A stretch of 64,000 nucleotides of DNA from Odobenus rosmarus divergens. Its lineage: Eukaryota; Chordata; Mammalia; Carnivora; Odobenidae. Under the pieces are notes generated by a model that had not been told where the DNA came from, did not search any database, and saw only the letters and a program-made list of their open reading frames with translations. Position 1 is the stretch's first letter, and each line of letters opens with the position of its first letter. Of the stretch, positions 32,266-45,190 are shown piece by piece. Made by a program: the position numbers and the translations under genes. Location: NCBI RefSeq assembly GCF_000321225.1, contig NW_004450403.1:215978-279977 (forward strand), given 5' to 3'.

Positions 32266-33295
32266 TTTTTAAAGTCCTAATTGAGGTAAATATGTGATAA
32301 ACTGCACATACGTACGCTGTAAAATTTGAGGTTTTGACATCTTTATGCAACAGTGAAGTTGTCACCAGTCTACGTAGTGAGGACACCTGTCAACCCCATC
32401 CTCTGTTGCCATCCTGCCTTGTAGCCTCCGCCGCACCCTGGGGCACCTGCTGAAATGTTGTCCGTCCCACAGCTTGGTGTGCCTCTACAAGGAGTGTGTG
32501 TAGGGAGTCAAGAGGATGCACTCTATTTGGGGCAGGATGAAGGGCCTGGCTTCCTCCACTCAGCATAATGATTTGGGGAGTCATTCCCATGTGGGAGGGA
32601 TCATCATTCTTTTTGTTACTGAGTCGTGTTGATCGTACGGACAGACCACCATTTGTTTACTTCTTCCCTTTTGGACGGACATGCCAGTGTTTTGCAGCTT
32701 TGGGCTTTTGCAAATAAAGCTGCTAAGAATGGGATGCACAGGTTTGGGACGATGACACGTTTTCACGTATCTTGAGTAAAAACGAGTAGAAAGAATGGAA
32801 TGACTGGTCACGTGGTAGGTGCGTGTTTATTAAAGAAAGTGCCAAATTGTTTCCTGGTGTGGCCGTGTCACCCCACAGCCGCAGGGCCGTGGAGCATGTC
32901 TGCGCCTTCTGCATGTTGGCAGGATTCCAGATCATCCATTTATTTTTCTTGTAACTTTTGCCTTTCTAATAGGTATATGGTTCTATGACACTATTTTCTC
33001 ATCTGTGATTTCCTAGTGACTATCTTTTCATGTACCCTTTCATATATTTATTTGTAATCAGTGTATCTTCTCCCATGAAGTGTATGTTCAAATATGTCTC
33101 CCTGTTTTCCATTGACATTTGTTTTCTTACGGAGTTCTGGGAATTCTCTATGTATGATGGATACATGTCCTTTGTCAGAGATATGTGATTTACAAACATT
33201 TTCTGAGAGCCTGAGGATTATTTTTCATTTTCTTAACAGTATCTTTCAAAGAACAGATGTTTTTAATTTTGATGAGGTCACAGCATGGTAAAAGC
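32266..33295 (-). mobile_element. Old L1M 3' region, minus strand
   Basis: Antisense order: CTAATTGAGGTAAATATGTG (3' untranslated region), CTCCACTCAGCATAATGATT, CCATTTGTTTACTTC, CAAATAAAGCTGCTAAGAAT, AAAGTGCCAAATTGTTTCCT, then the ORF2 region with TTTTTAATTTTGATGAGGTC at the far end. About 1 kb, highly diverged, with no open frame retained. Confidence 0.82.
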
Positions 33296-34340
33296 TGACT
33301 GAGAATAAATCCAACATGGAAACCGCAAAGTCCAGACGTGACAAATGGACTTATCCTACTTGAAAACTGAGGTCAGCTGTATCTAAAGATAGTCAAGCTC
33401 AGAGAGGCCAATAGCCAAAAAAGTTGTTCATGTTTTCCACGATACTAATCTTAAATGGGCCATGTGATTCACAGTAATTCCAGTGGAATTACCTGGTTTA
33501 TGATTTTGGAACTAAATTCAGGACACTCATCTGCACTGCCATCTTGGGATTATGTAGAAGACACGAGATGATGTGGTTATACTGAGTAGCAAATCAAAGG
33601 CATATGTCCCATATAAAATGGGGTAAAAAGGCGGGGGCACCAAACCTGCAAACATGTGATGTTGTAGAAGTAAACTCTATTTGAGCTTATAAAGCCAGAA
33701 AATAGAAAATAGAAAATAAACCTGGAGAGATGATAAATTAGAAATTAGTTTGATTCTCAGCTTTTGTGGACACCTCATCTTTTTATCAAACTAGAATTAT
33801 CTTTGTACGACAAGAGGATTTTGATGCCACATCAGGTTAGAAAGACCAGTTGAGAGACCCACTTTAGCTCTGTGTAGACATTATCCCATGTGAATAGAAC
33901 TTTGGGTTTTAGGATAAAGGAGTCATAACAAAACATTTCAAAAACATTTCAAGACATTTCTCCAAGTTACTCATTTCTGGAAACTTGGGAAATGATATAT
34001 AAGTATTTTTCCAGGGTCCAGTACAAGGGATTTGGCATCAACATTGGAGGATTCATATTAACGAGACCAGAATGATAAATGAGAGAAGGAGAGGGGGAGG
34101 GAAGGACTGAGAAGGAGAGAGAAATAATAGTAAGTAAGCATTTAGATGCAGGAATAGAAATTTTCCCCACTCATCCATTTGGATTTCTATGGCCCAAGTC
34201 AAAAAAATTTCTCAACAGTTTATTTTAAATATGGCAGAACAGGTGATGACCAAGACTGCAGTGGCAGATCACACACTCAGTAGGGCTTCAGAATTGACAA
34301 GAGTATAGGTATAGTCCTGGGCTGTCTTTATTGAAATAAA
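33296..34340. other. Non-genic unique sequence
   Basis: No gene or named repeat. Slight purine-rich tract near 34080-34130. Confidence 0.45.
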
Positions 34341-34351
34341 AGATGTGCCGT

Positions 34352-34574
34352 GGGGCCCCTGCGTGGCTCAGTCGATTAAGCGTCTTACTCTTGATTTCAG
34401 CTCAGGTCGTGATCTCAGGGTCGTGGGACTGAGCCCCCATGTGGGACTCTGCACTGGGTGTGGAGTCTGCTTGGGATTCTCTGTCCCCCTCTCCCTCTGC
34501 CCCTTCCCCTCTTCTTGTGCTCTCTTTCTCTCTCTCCCTGAAAGAAAGAAAGAAAAAGAAAGAAAGAAAGAAAG
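34352..34574 (+). mobile_element. CAN SINE, plus strand
   Basis: Head GGGGCCCCTGCGTGGCTCAG, with a part at 34419-34437 (GGTCGTGGGACTGAGCCCC) that still looks like the T-arm of tRNA-Lys, the probable RNA polymerase III B box. A CT-rich section and a (GAAA)n tail at 34541-34574 follow. Possible short duplication AGATGT at 34341 and 34575. The pure GAAA tail is unusual among the copies here. Confidence 0.95.
34541..34574. repeat. (GAAA)n microsatellite, SINE tail
   Basis: About eight GAAA units with one extra A, forming the tail of the SINE. Confidence 0.9.
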
Positions 34575-36414
34575 AGATGTTCAGCGCCTGCTTGCACTGT
34601 GTTCTCTCCTCAACAATGTTTCTCTAAACCTAACATGCTGATCAAGATCAGATGAAAGAAATGCTAGTGTTGAACACTTTGCTCACAAGTCAGTCTCTGA
34701 TTTCTGAGCTCAAGGTGTGTGACAGGATGATGGTATTTTCCTCCTCTGTTCAGAAAACAAAGTTTTGGCTTCGTCCATTCAGTGTATTCCCTTTATTCCA
34801 AAGTGTTTTATCCTTCTTGAACTAGTCTTTGTGCTTTGGGGATGTGGACACTGAGAAAAAGCAAGAAGAAGCAGGAGTGCAGATGCAGAAGAAGAGGGTT
34901 TAAGGACCAGGGGTCTGTGGGCTCAGACTGCGGGAGGACAGGACGGGGGCTGTAGGAGCCTTAGGGCCTGGGCACACTGGAGGACGGAACACGTGCTTTA
35001 GGAAGTGGGTTTTCATCACTTGGCGGTGATTCTTTGACAAAGACCCTGTTCTGAGGTGGCAGCTGTACAGACAGACCTTTAGGTAACAGTCCTTCGACTT
35101 CTTACGTGCCGCGATTTTCCATGTGTAAGAAAATGCCTCCAAGCACCTTCTCAAACGTGTAGGTTCATAGATTCTGGAAGTTACTACATCTATCAAAAAA
35201 TATAAAAATGCTGTTATGAAAATGGACAGATCAGAGAAAAACAAAGTCCTTAGAGTTTGAAGAGTTAGTATCAGAGTTTGAAGAGCAGTCTGGAATAAAG
35301 CTTGAAAATCTTCCAGAATGCAGCGAGAAAAGAGAAACAAAGACGCACCTTTGGGTAACAGCAGAAGAGCGAGGAGACTAACCTAGCTAATCCGTACTTC
35401 AGAAAGAGGTGGAAAACTGTCTCCTGAGAAAGGATGTTTCTCAGAGAAAAGGGCATGGAGCCTTCTCCTCCTTGTCAGAGCGCTCACCCACATGAGGCTT
35501 CTCTCTCTGGTCCCCTGGGAGGACTATGTTCCTCCGGCCCCTTACAGTTGGGAGATACCATAGAAGGAAGCGGTTCTAGTGAGTGGGTCTGTGCTGGAAG
35601 AGCACTTACCATCTCCGTGTCAGGGCGTGTGCACGCCAGAACGCTTTCCAGGCTCCTTGTCTCCACCAGCCTTGGGGAAGCATGGTCAGGTGCAGTGAGG
35701 GAAGATCCCAGCATGCTGGTTCTCTCCTCTGACACACTGCCTGGGGGATGGCTACCTGGGGAGCAGCCTGGACCCCCGAGGGACGCTAGCCAAACAGAAA
35801 TATGTGTCCTTATGCTGGGCTGTTGAGATGGTGGTGCTATTTGTTACTAGGACATAGGACTTTCTTCTCTGGATAAGGCAGTTTTCTTGATTTCGATGTT
35901 TTATCAATTTATTCCGTAATTTCTTTGTCATTTCGCAGTGAAAACCTGTATGGTAGATTGTGAGCAAGACTTCAGTATTTAATGTGGATTTAGCAAAAGT
36001 GTTCAGTTAATGTACAAAAGACTGGTAGCATGTCATGGATCTTTGCTATGCTAACAAGGGGAGAGATTAGAAGCCATTATAAATCAAATTAGCACATTAC
36101 AATGTAATACCAAGAGCAGATGGAATTCATATTTAGGGAAGAAGAAAGTAAAGTCATTTTTTTGAGAAATTGTGAATTCTATCTTTTAGGAATTTCAAAG
36201 CTTAAAAATTTTCCGAATACCCTTGATAACCTGCATATCCCAGGGGACCCAGCTTTCTGAGTGGCATTTGCCTGCTCCTTAGTGTATAAAAGCCCAACTT
36301 CTTTATGAATAAGATACTTTCATTAGAAGAATCTTGGTGTATTTTAGCTTGGCTGCAATAGAATAATTATAAACACTCAAAAATATGAGAATCCATGTAT
36401 ATAGGACTGGTCAC
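34575..36414. other. Unique sequence, no gene found
   Basis: Frames on both strands at 34900-35830 overlap each other and show no domain. Nothing else recognised. Confidence 0.5.
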
Positions 36415-36605
36415 TGTCTTAGTTCATTCAGGCTGCTGTAACAAAATGCCATAGAAGGGTTCACTTACCGACAGAAATCTAGTCCCCACAGTTCTGGAGG
36501 CTTCTGCTTGGTCTCCTGCCACTAACATTTCGTGCATCCTCCTGACTGGTTAGCACATGAACTGCGTGAAGGGGAAGGCCACACTGGCATCTTCAGTTCC
36601 AGCAC
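36415..36605 (-). mobile_element. MaLR LTR fragment, minus strand
   Basis: CTTAGTTCATTCAGGCTGCT, CCCCACAGTTCTGGAGGCTT and AACTGCGTGAAGGGGAAGGC in antisense MaLR order. Only the 3' part of the LTR remains. Confidence 0.7.
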
Positions 36606-36617
36606 ATGCCAGAAATT

Positions 36618-37029
36618 CTATGAATACATAGATAAAACAGAACTACGGCAGATCTGCTCAAACCTAAAAGTACAAACAAAATAGTAACAAAATGAGAGAG
36701 GAGAATTTGCTCAAGGAGGGAAAGAAAATGGGAGTGTGCCAGTGGAGGTGAAGGTCACTCATGTCTAAAGAATGCTCAAATGTAGTGAAAAATCCTGCAG
36801 AGAATGTCATCAGGTCAATAATACTAAACAGCCACAAATATAGCTTATTAAATTCCTACAGTCTGTGCTTTATGAATTTAGTATAACCTGAGGCAGTGTC
36901 TGTGGTTGCATCCAGGGTGGGCTTGCTACCGAGGTTCTGTCACTTCTGGACCATGATGACAAACAGATGGGGAGATGTATGTACAGTATATATTGTTCAT
37001 ATATATACTATGAATACATAGATAAAACA
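36618..37029. repeat. 22-base direct repeat bracketing 368 bases
   Basis: The 22-base string starting CTATGAATACATAG occurs identically at 36618-36639 and 37008-37029. The enclosed 368 bases have no recognisable tail or repeat identity. It may be a target-site duplication of an unknown insertion, or a local duplication. Confidence 0.6.
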
Positions 37030-37811
37030 TGTATCTATGTTTTAGAATACATATGACTGTGTCACTATACCTACGTGTCACACATATAGGCTGCATGAGG
37101 GTGTATATACATCAAGCGCCACATTGAAGGAACACCTGCTGATCGCTGTTAACTTATTTCCATGTTTCAGACAATTTCTCTAACACTGAATTGAGATCAT
37201 GCTTGAGACAAGTGACCAAGAATTGTGCGCTCCTACGAGGAAGAACAAAACCCCAGACACCAGGCGGATTTTGACACTCAGGGTCTGGGAATGAATACCC
37301 TCCCTGAAAAGAAAAAAAGTGTAACAGGTCAGCGGGAACTGAAAACAAAGTAGTGTTTCGCTTACGTTACAGAAAGTGCTTTAAAACACACCGTTTACGT
37401 ATATGACCGTTCTCTGCTCAGCCGTTGGTGAGTTCTTTAACAAGTGACTCTGCGTTGGAAGCTTCTGGATACATTCATCCTCCTAGTCAGGTGTCTCCAG
37501 CGTTGAAGTTGCGTGTCTTTCCCCAGCGATGCACTGACGGGAACCAGGTGTGTGTACACCCCCCCCACCCCCTGCCCCGCCCCTACACAGTCCGCCACGC
37601 CGCCTCAGCACTGGCAAGTGGTTCATGGTGGTTGTGTTGACCAGCGCTACACACCACTCGCTGCAGTTGGTGTTATTTTCCCAGAGCCGGTTGCTAAGCA
37701 TTTAGCAGCACACCACTTCCCTACCCCCACCTCATCTTGCACACACACACTCACGCTCTGGTACCTCCCAGCAGCCAAACGCTCCCACTGAGGCAGTATG
37801 TTCCAGGGCAC
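37030..37811. other. Non-genic unique sequence
   Basis: No gene. A C-rich stretch lies at 37558-37585. Confidence 0.45.
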
Positions 37812-37983
37812 TCCTAACAGCCACCTACTTCAGAATCTCTTGGGTTGCTCGTGAAAATGCAGGCTCCGGGTCCCCACTCCATGCTTCAGGGAATCAGACT
37901 ATCTAGCCCCTAGGAAGGAGGGGTATGTGCTGTAACAAGCTCCCCAAATAAATTTTATGTACTGTAAAGTTTGAGAAACATTC
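37812..37983 (+). mobile_element. MER20-like hAT DNA transposon remnant
   Basis: TACTTCAGAATCTCTTGGGT, GAAAATGCAGGCTCCGGGTC, GGAATCAGACTATCTAGCCC, CTGTAACAAGCTCCC and AAAGTTTGAGAAAC follow the MER20 order. A non-autonomous hAT-Charlie element with no coding capacity. Orientation is by consensus memory. Confidence 0.7.
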
Positions 37984-38435
37984 CTTTAAAGATTTTTTCT
38001 TGTCCAACAAATGCTTTTAATGGCTAAGCTCCCTGAATGTTTTATATTCTGAGGTGACTCTAATTATTTCATAATTTGTTGTTCTCTTAGTAGCGTTACA
38101 ATATAGTTAATTTTTAAATTAGTATGAGGAGCCGAATATTTTCCTAGACAACAGAATAGATGAGGTAATCTGTCTAAGAACAGAGAGAACTAACATCCAA
38201 GAAGGATGCATGGCCTCAACTCTTTCTTCCATTATGATAATCATCCTGACATTTGCAAATATGATACTAATTTTAAGTCTAAAAATTATGTGAGGTTAAG
38301 TCATGACTTCATAGTTCCACTATATACATTTTTTATTTGATAAGCTAACATGCTTGCTTAGCTGTCATTCTAGATAGTAATAAAATAGCACATCTGTCAA
38401 GAACATGGCTGATCATTTATAACAAGAACCCTAAG

Positions 38436-38437
<2 letters not shown>
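37984..38437. other. Non-genic AT-rich sequence
   Basis: Nothing recognised. Confidence 0.45.

Positions 38438-38468
<31 letters not shown>
38438..38468. repeat. (TG)n microsatellite
   Basis: About fifteen uninterrupted GT units. Confidence 0.95.
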
Positions 38469-40025
38469 GGTGTAGCCCATAGGTGGATTAACACACATGC
38501 AGCATACTTTCAGGAGAACTCCTCAGGCTTTCCTTATGTGTCTTTTATTTTATTTTGCAGAGTTGTTGAGCTGGTTGCCAGTTAAGCAGACTAGCAACCC
38601 AAAACAATGATAAGAGCAGGAGATTTGTTGCTACTGATTAAAGGTGTGTAGGTGAGCATGTAACAGGAAGAAAAGATAGAGGTAAAGTAGAAAACAAGAA
38701 TAAGTTAGAAAAAATGAATAATGCATCAGAAAAGAAAAAAAATTTCCTTACAATCTCACTACCTTCTCCAAACAAACTTAAGAAAATCCTCTGTAGTTCT
38801 GAGTAATCTGAGGGGTTGCCATATGTAAGTTTGAAGAGGATTGGATTTCTTTTTTTTTTTTTTTCATAGAGGAGAAAATGGCCTGAAATCCCAGAGTGGG
38901 GGCACATGAGGAGGAAGAACAAGCAGACAACAAGGCTGATGTGCTCTGAGGGAAGGGCTGGAGCGAAAAGCCCTTGCTCCTGGTTGAAGAACGTGAGTGG
39001 TTTATATCTTTGTGGAATTTTGGACAAAGTCTATATTGCTTGTGGGCGATGATTTGGGGGGACCCTGAAGTGCAGTGACTGAACTAGTATGCAAGAATGG
39101 AGAAGGGAGACAGAAAACCAAAGGAAAGCAAGTTCTTGGGAAATTTTCAGATATCTTGAGGACAGCATATTTAAAATGATGAAATCAGAAGTTTGTTTTA
39201 TGATGCTCCCTTCATGTCAGGGGCAGTGTTGACATTGGTAGTAGGAATTATACTCATGGTAAGGAAACTAAAATTGTATACTATATAGTAGAAAAGTTTA
39301 TATCCCCAATTTAAAAGCTCCGATACCTCCTTTCCAAAAATTTTTGGGGAATGACCACTAAGCACAAGTACTGAGTACCGGTACTCCCATTGAACATATA
39401 GTTTAGAGCAGGAAGCAGGCTCAGTTCACATGGAAGCCAGCTCCTGGAGGATGAGTTGGTGTTGCCAACTGGATAATCAGGGTGGGGCAGGGGTTGGATA
39501 TGGTGGACATGGACTTGTGTGTTCCAGTATAAAAGAGCACTCAGCATGTTGGGAACAACACTGAGTTCAGTAAAGCTGGAAGGAGTACCAGGAGCTGAGA
39601 CCACGGAGGGAGGTATGGGCGGCATCACAAGCAATCTGATATGTTCAGCTGACAAGTTTGGACATGAGCCTCTAGGAGACGCAGAATTTTACGTGATCAG
39701 GTTTACATTAAAAAAAAAAAAATCACCCCTGTAGAGTGTGAGGAACTTGTTTAAGCAGAGAATGACCATAATCTATTCACAGAACCTGGCCATTCAGTAA
39801 ACCCCTTGTCTGATGCTTGTAGAGAGCAAAGATGTTATTGGATTATGAATTCCTCTGCCCTTCTTTCTGTGATGGTAATTTCACTCCCCTGGCTTTCTAG
39901 GGCATAGAGACTACCAATGATGATGAGGGAAGTATCAACAATGATCACAAAAGTCCATTCCTAGATTTATATCTTTTCATCTTTCAGTGTTTAGGGAATT
40001 TAACAGGTACAGTCCAGACCAATAG
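38469..40025. other. Unique sequence, no gene found
   Basis: Frames at 38638-39027 and 39311-39655 on the minus strand lack domains. T run at 38851-38864 and A run at 39710-39721, neither with a recognisable retroposon. Confidence 0.5.
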
Positions 40026-40043
40026 GAAAGACATAGCATTTTT
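40026..40043. repeat. Left target-site duplication of L1
   Basis: GAAAGACATAGCATTTTT, repeated exactly at 40310-40327. Confidence 0.97.
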
Positions 40044-40309
40044 TTTTTTACTTTAAGGTTTTTTATTGTTATGTTAATCACCATTCATTACATCATTAGT
40101 ATTTGATGCAGTGTTCCATGATTCATTGTTTGTGCATAACACCCAGTGCTCCATGCAGAACGTGCCCTCTTCAATACCCGTCACCAGGCTAACCCATCCC
40201 CCCGCCCCCTCCCCTCTAGAACCCTCAGTTTGTTTCTCAGAGTCCATCGACTCTCATGGTTCTATCCTCCTCCGATTTCCACCCCCCATCATTCTTCCCC
40301 TCCTGCTCT
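40044..40309 (-). mobile_element. Short 3' L1 fragment, minus strand
   Basis: The minus strand carries only the L1 3' untranslated region: the G-rich run near 40195-40215, ATGAATCATGGAACACTGCA, GTGATTAACATAACAATAAA and a poly-A tail (poly-T at the left end). It is bracketed by a perfect 18-base target-site duplication, so this is a severely 5'-truncated, young insertion. Confidence 0.96.
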
Positions 40310-40599
40310 GAAAGACATAGCATTTTTAAATAAAGACAAATGGAGACCGTGTTAGTCAAAACACCCCTCTCTTGCCTTTTCTTTTTCTTCCTGTTTGTAT
40401 ATTACACATACATGTATACATTTCACAACTGAGTGTTGGTAAATTATTAGACATTTCAGGATTCAATGCTTCACACTTTCAAGGTATACAGCAACATTCT
40501 CAGTGAAAGAGTTAAATTTCTTTCCAAGGTAGGCTGTGGCATTGTCAAAATAAAAAAGCGTATTTACTAAAGACGAAGGTTGGAAGCAGTAGGCAGTGC

Positions 40600-40850
40600 A
40601 GCAGAATGGAACCTATACAAGTTTTGGGCTTGAAAGGAAACTTAGAGAATCAGTCAGAACTAGATAGACACATTGTCTTTCTTTAGGGTAATGGCTGTAC
40701 TTCTCTGAGACTCCAGTGGCAAGCTTATCTGTTAAAAGGGGAGGACAGTGGCTACTTCAAAGGGCAGTTACGTGCTGATGTAGATAGAGAGGGGCAGGTG
40801 TAACTGGCTGGCATGTAGACGGACGCTCAGTGAACATTAACCAAAATGGG
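40600..40850 (+). mobile_element. MIR SINE, plus strand
   Basis: TTCTCTGAGACTCCAGTGGC, TTATCTGTTAAAAGGGGAGG, then TGGCTGGCATGTAGACGGAC and CTCAGTGAACATTAACC, the MIR core through its 3' end. Confidence 0.7.
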
Positions 40851-42874
40851 ATGAAGATGATGGTTTGGTGGCTAAACATTTTCTTCAAAGGACTTCAAAT
40901 ACATTAATAAATGAGAAAGGAATAACCAATAATAAAATTTAGAGATTTTGTAGGAGTTAGTTAATTTTGTAAGATTTTCACAGCACTGAAGAGGTGCTCA
41001 GCCTCTATGTCTGTTTCTCCCTGGTATCTGTCACCACTGCTTTGTACGGACACCGCTAAACAATTATGTGAGGAGAAGGGAAACTCCAGAGGATAAAATC
41101 CTGAATATAATTGGAAATGCTTGTCTTATAAAGAATAGCTGGTCACTGATCAGGGGTATGGAGGATATGGGGAATGCTTCCAAAGGATGATGCAAAAGTC
41201 ATGGAAATTTATGTGCCACCAGCCACTAACTACCAAAGAGCATTTTTTTTTAAAACAGAAGGTTTGTTAACAGATTATGTAACAAAATATCAATGATTCA
41301 TGTCCATATTTTTATTCTTCTTTTGCAAATTACATTTTTTTTCTGCAGAGATTAATTTGAAAACTCTTTGTTATGGAACATCATGTACAATTTCATATTC
41401 TAACATTTGTCGAGAATTTCTTTATACAAATGATAACATTTTAGCGGCTTCTCATAGTTTCAGGGGAAATACTATTTTAGAATCTAGCATGTGGTACAAG
41501 AAAGATTCAGAAAGCTCATTTGGAGGATCACAATTTTGCTCACTCAGGTATAATTTGAAATATTAAAAAAATTTCCAAGTTTATGGAAAATTATGCCATC
41601 ATTCTATATGTACATGTGTGTGCATATATATCATGAGATTATACACACATAAATGTATATTTATATAGTTAATCCCTATGGGAGCATAATCACTTACGGC
41701 CGTTCTGCTGTAAAACATTTAAATCATTAAAATATGTTTACCTTCCATCCCCAGCATCCCCTCCCCATGTGCCTCAGGCTAAAGCAAAATTTCAAAGGAG
41801 CTACAAAACTTGAATGGCCTTCAAAGATCCCCTGCAGGGTTCATTAGCATCATTGAATGTTTATCTAAAAGTTGCCTAATACTACTTGAATGAAATTTAC
41901 CTGGATCCCAACAAGGATGAATGAGAGAATTTGTAAACTTGGTTTTGTTTTGTTTTTGAAATGATGACCCTGGATTCTCAACGGAGATTCTTAGTGCTAA
42001 TGATGTGATGGGTTTATTTTGTCCAAATATCCCTGCCTGTCTTTGAACTGGTGAGCTCAGATGAACACCAGTAAAAGCAGAAATAATGCAGTTAGGGATT
42101 GGGTAGCCTATATATGTATAAGCCATGAATCTCTGAAAATCACCAAGAAAGCAGAGTGGACATTTTAGGTGAAACTGGAGCTTGTTCTGTATATACTTGA
42201 AGGAATCAGTTTCAGCTTGCAGAGACTGGATCTTTTGATGGCCTCTACTGGTCCCTTTACAGGGTGGCAGAACATTTTTAAAAGGCTCAATGGTCCTGTA
42301 GAACTGATTGTAATAAAATGTTAAAGGAATTCACACAGTGTCTTGAAGCTGACAATTCTCAGTCTAGGGACATGGCTCTATCATGCTAACTGGAATCAAT
42401 GGAAAAAGTTGCCTGGACGTGGAATTTATCACATCACTCATCACTCTTCATTTTTGTCCACACAAAATCTTTCTGAAAATTTAGGGAAAAAACAGACCCT
42501 TCTTCCAAGTATTTAGCGATAAGTCTAGAAAATTCCAGCGGTGTATCCATAAGTGAAATATGTAATTACACAGCAGCATTACCGGTCAAAGTCAGGGCTG
42601 ACTCCTGTGCAGTTTGTGCCCCGTGGTGAACAATGCCAAGTCTGGGGGTCATCCTCGGAGACAGGCTTTTCCGTCATTATTAGTGATGTCCAGTGCCTCC
42701 TCTCTACATTCAGCATCGGATTCCTTTGAAAGCAATATGATGATCTTACATCAAACTCCAGTAAATCTGACTTGACAGACTTCATTATAAGAATAAACAT
42801 TTCTTTTAATAAATTTATAAACCCATGCACCAGATTTATAAAAACATACTTTAGACACGTGATAACTTTCAGAA
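40851..42874. other. Unique AT-rich sequence, no gene found
   Basis: No gene or clear repeat. The frames at 41300-41566, 41821-42126 and 42579-42881 have no domain. Confidence 0.5.
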
Positions 42875-43240
42875 AAGACATCTGATTCCACTTTCACCCA
42901 TCACTGAGGTTCTAATTACTTTGATATAATAGCTGTGGGATTTTATTTTTTACTGATCAGACAGATTCCTCTCTAATATGTAGCAGAAAAGAAACATTAA
43001 GATTCTGTTCTATTTGACAGGGCTGTGGAGTCAGTTGGATCCAATTTGTTTTCTTCAATTCTATCATATTGAAAGTAACTTTGATGTTCCTTTAGCTGTA
43101 TGGACTTAGGGAAACTAAATATTTGATGCGTGATGAGATCAAGGGAAAAAAATAATGAATTTGACATCAAGTGATCTGTTTCTATACAATGTTGTCTCAG
43201 ACAGAAATAGGCTTAGTCCCATGACCAACTTAATTGATTT
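42875..43240 (+). repeat. Duplicated segment, copy A
   Basis: The stretch from ACATCTGATTCCACTTTCAC onwards matches 53187-53640 in the same orientation. Identity is very high over the first 60-100 bases, then lower. A gap of about 100 bases follows near 43117, and the match resumes at GACATCAAGTGATCTGTTTC (43162). Sequence upstream of 42875 does not match. Not coding in any frame. Confidence 0.75.
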
Positions 43241-44394
43241 GTGATATCAGTTTAATTTCTTATATGATACCAGAAAGCACATTTGGTTTCATATCCATAT
43301 TACAATTGAAATGGTTTATATGAAAGTTAGTGCTATATAAATAATATATTAGTACGAACATACAGAAACTGTTTTGTGTTGATTTTTGTTCAATTATAAT
43401 CTTACTAGACCTTGTTTATTTGCTTTCCTGGTATATCACTTTTCCTCTTATTTACCATTGTCACTTTACTTATTGTTGGAAAGATTTTGATGATCTATTT
43501 AAATGCTTTGCTGCCATTCCCTCATTTTTTCCTAGAAGAGCAATTTTTTTTAAACAATATCCACCTTTAGTATGGTTATGTAATCAGGGAAAGGAACACC
43601 CCCCCACCCCCCGCAAACTATCACCAGTCTTAAAATGCCTGTTTTGATTGTTTTAAGCCAATAGGGTCCTCTTCTTGCCAATGCTTCGTTGAGGCAAAAG
43701 CTTATGATAATTCTTATGCATGAGGAGACAGTCTTAGGATGACTTCTGAGGAAAGGTTCTTTTGCTCTTATAAAGGGTTGTGTGGAGGGAATTTTCCTTT
43801 GGTGAGCACGTCTGTAACTGGTTGATGAGGAGATGGTCAGAGCTATCGCTGCCATCAGAGATCAAAGCTGTGGACAAAGGACAACATGCTGAAGACGGGT
43901 CCATGGCAAGAAGGAAATATTCTGGGTTTCTGATTATGCTGAAGCACCATTGATTTAACCAATTCTGAACCCTCTTGCCTTTGGATTTCTTGTTAAGGGA
44001 GAGAATAAAAGGTGGATGTGGTTAACTAATTGACTTGGATTATTGTTGCCTCAAGCTGAATTTATACTAAATTATACTGTTTATATAGAAGTATGACAGA
44101 AAATTTCATAAACACAGTGGGGAAATTTAATTTTAATCCCATGTAAATAGTTTCCAATGCTGACAAGATTTTAAAAGAATGCAAGTCAGAAATATATGAA
44201 AGGCAATTCTGTAAACTTAAATTTTATAGAATATGTTTATTCACTTTATTCACATTCACATTCCTTTATTCACTAATTCCCTTATCAATCTGGTGAGTTT
44301 TTAGTGAGTACCTATTATATCTCAGAATTATATCAATTGAAAGAGCAATAAAATTTCCAATGGGCACAGTCAAACCAAAGTATAGATATCTTTT
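43241..44394. other. Non-genic unique sequence
   Basis: No gene. Poly-C run near 43600-43612. Confidence 0.45.
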
Positions 44395-45190
44395 TATTTC
44401 TATGCATTATTCCACCAATTTTGAATCACTTTCCAACTTACAGAAAAATTACAAGTTAAAAAAAACTTAAAAAATTATTTGAGAGTAAATTGTTGGCATG
44501 GATACATTAGTGTACTTTTTGTACAAACAAGCGTATTTTCCTACATAACCATGACACAATCATGATCACAAAATCAGGAAATTTGCAAAGCCGGTGAAGA
44601 TTCTCCAGCTGTCACAAACGTCCCTTATAAAAAAGGATCTATTTCAGAGTTTCACATTGCTACTTGCAATTTCTTTTTCATTTCCTACAACCTAAAACAG
44701 CTCCTCAGTCTTTTCCATGACTTTCATAAACTTGGCACTTTTAAAGAGTATGTGTTTGTCATTTTGTAGAATGGCGCACAATGTTGATTCATCTGATGTT
44801 TGCTCACAATTGCATCCAGGCTATTCATCTTTGGCAAGAAAACCACAGGAGTGTCTCTGTGTTCATTGCATCCTAAATGGCAGCATGTGGCTGTGGTTTT
44901 TCCCCTTGCTTGTGGAGTTGACTCTGATCACTTGATGGAGGTGGAGTTTCCTAGGCTTCTCCACTTGCCTCTTTCACGTTTTGTTATTCACAAGCTTTTT
45001 GTGGGGTGCTGCTTTAAATATTCCATTCTTCAACAAAAGTGTAAGTTCCTAATTTATTTATATCAGTCTGGACTTGGGTTTTCCTGTTTTATCCAACAGG
45101 GTATAATTCATTAGCAACAGTTTTTATTTTGATGCCCAGTTGTCCCGGATGGTCCAGGGGAGTGCATTAGTACACTGTCCAAGAAGAGGG
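44395..45190. mobile_element. Old L1M-type fragment
   Basis: Long ordered match to an old L1M 3' region: CTTTCCAACTTACAGAAAAA, ACATAACCATGACACAATCA, CCTCAGTCTTTTCCATGACT, TCATTTTGTAGAATGGCGCA, TTTATATCAGTCTGGACTTG, CAGTTGTCCCGGATGGTCCA. I am not certain which strand is sense, so no strand is assigned. Similar but weaker text may continue to about 45700. Confidence 0.65.

Noticed and set aside
34352..34440. tRNA-Lys gene
   Set aside because: The tRNA-like text is the head of a CAN SINE; the cloverleaf is interrupted and followed by SINE body and tail.
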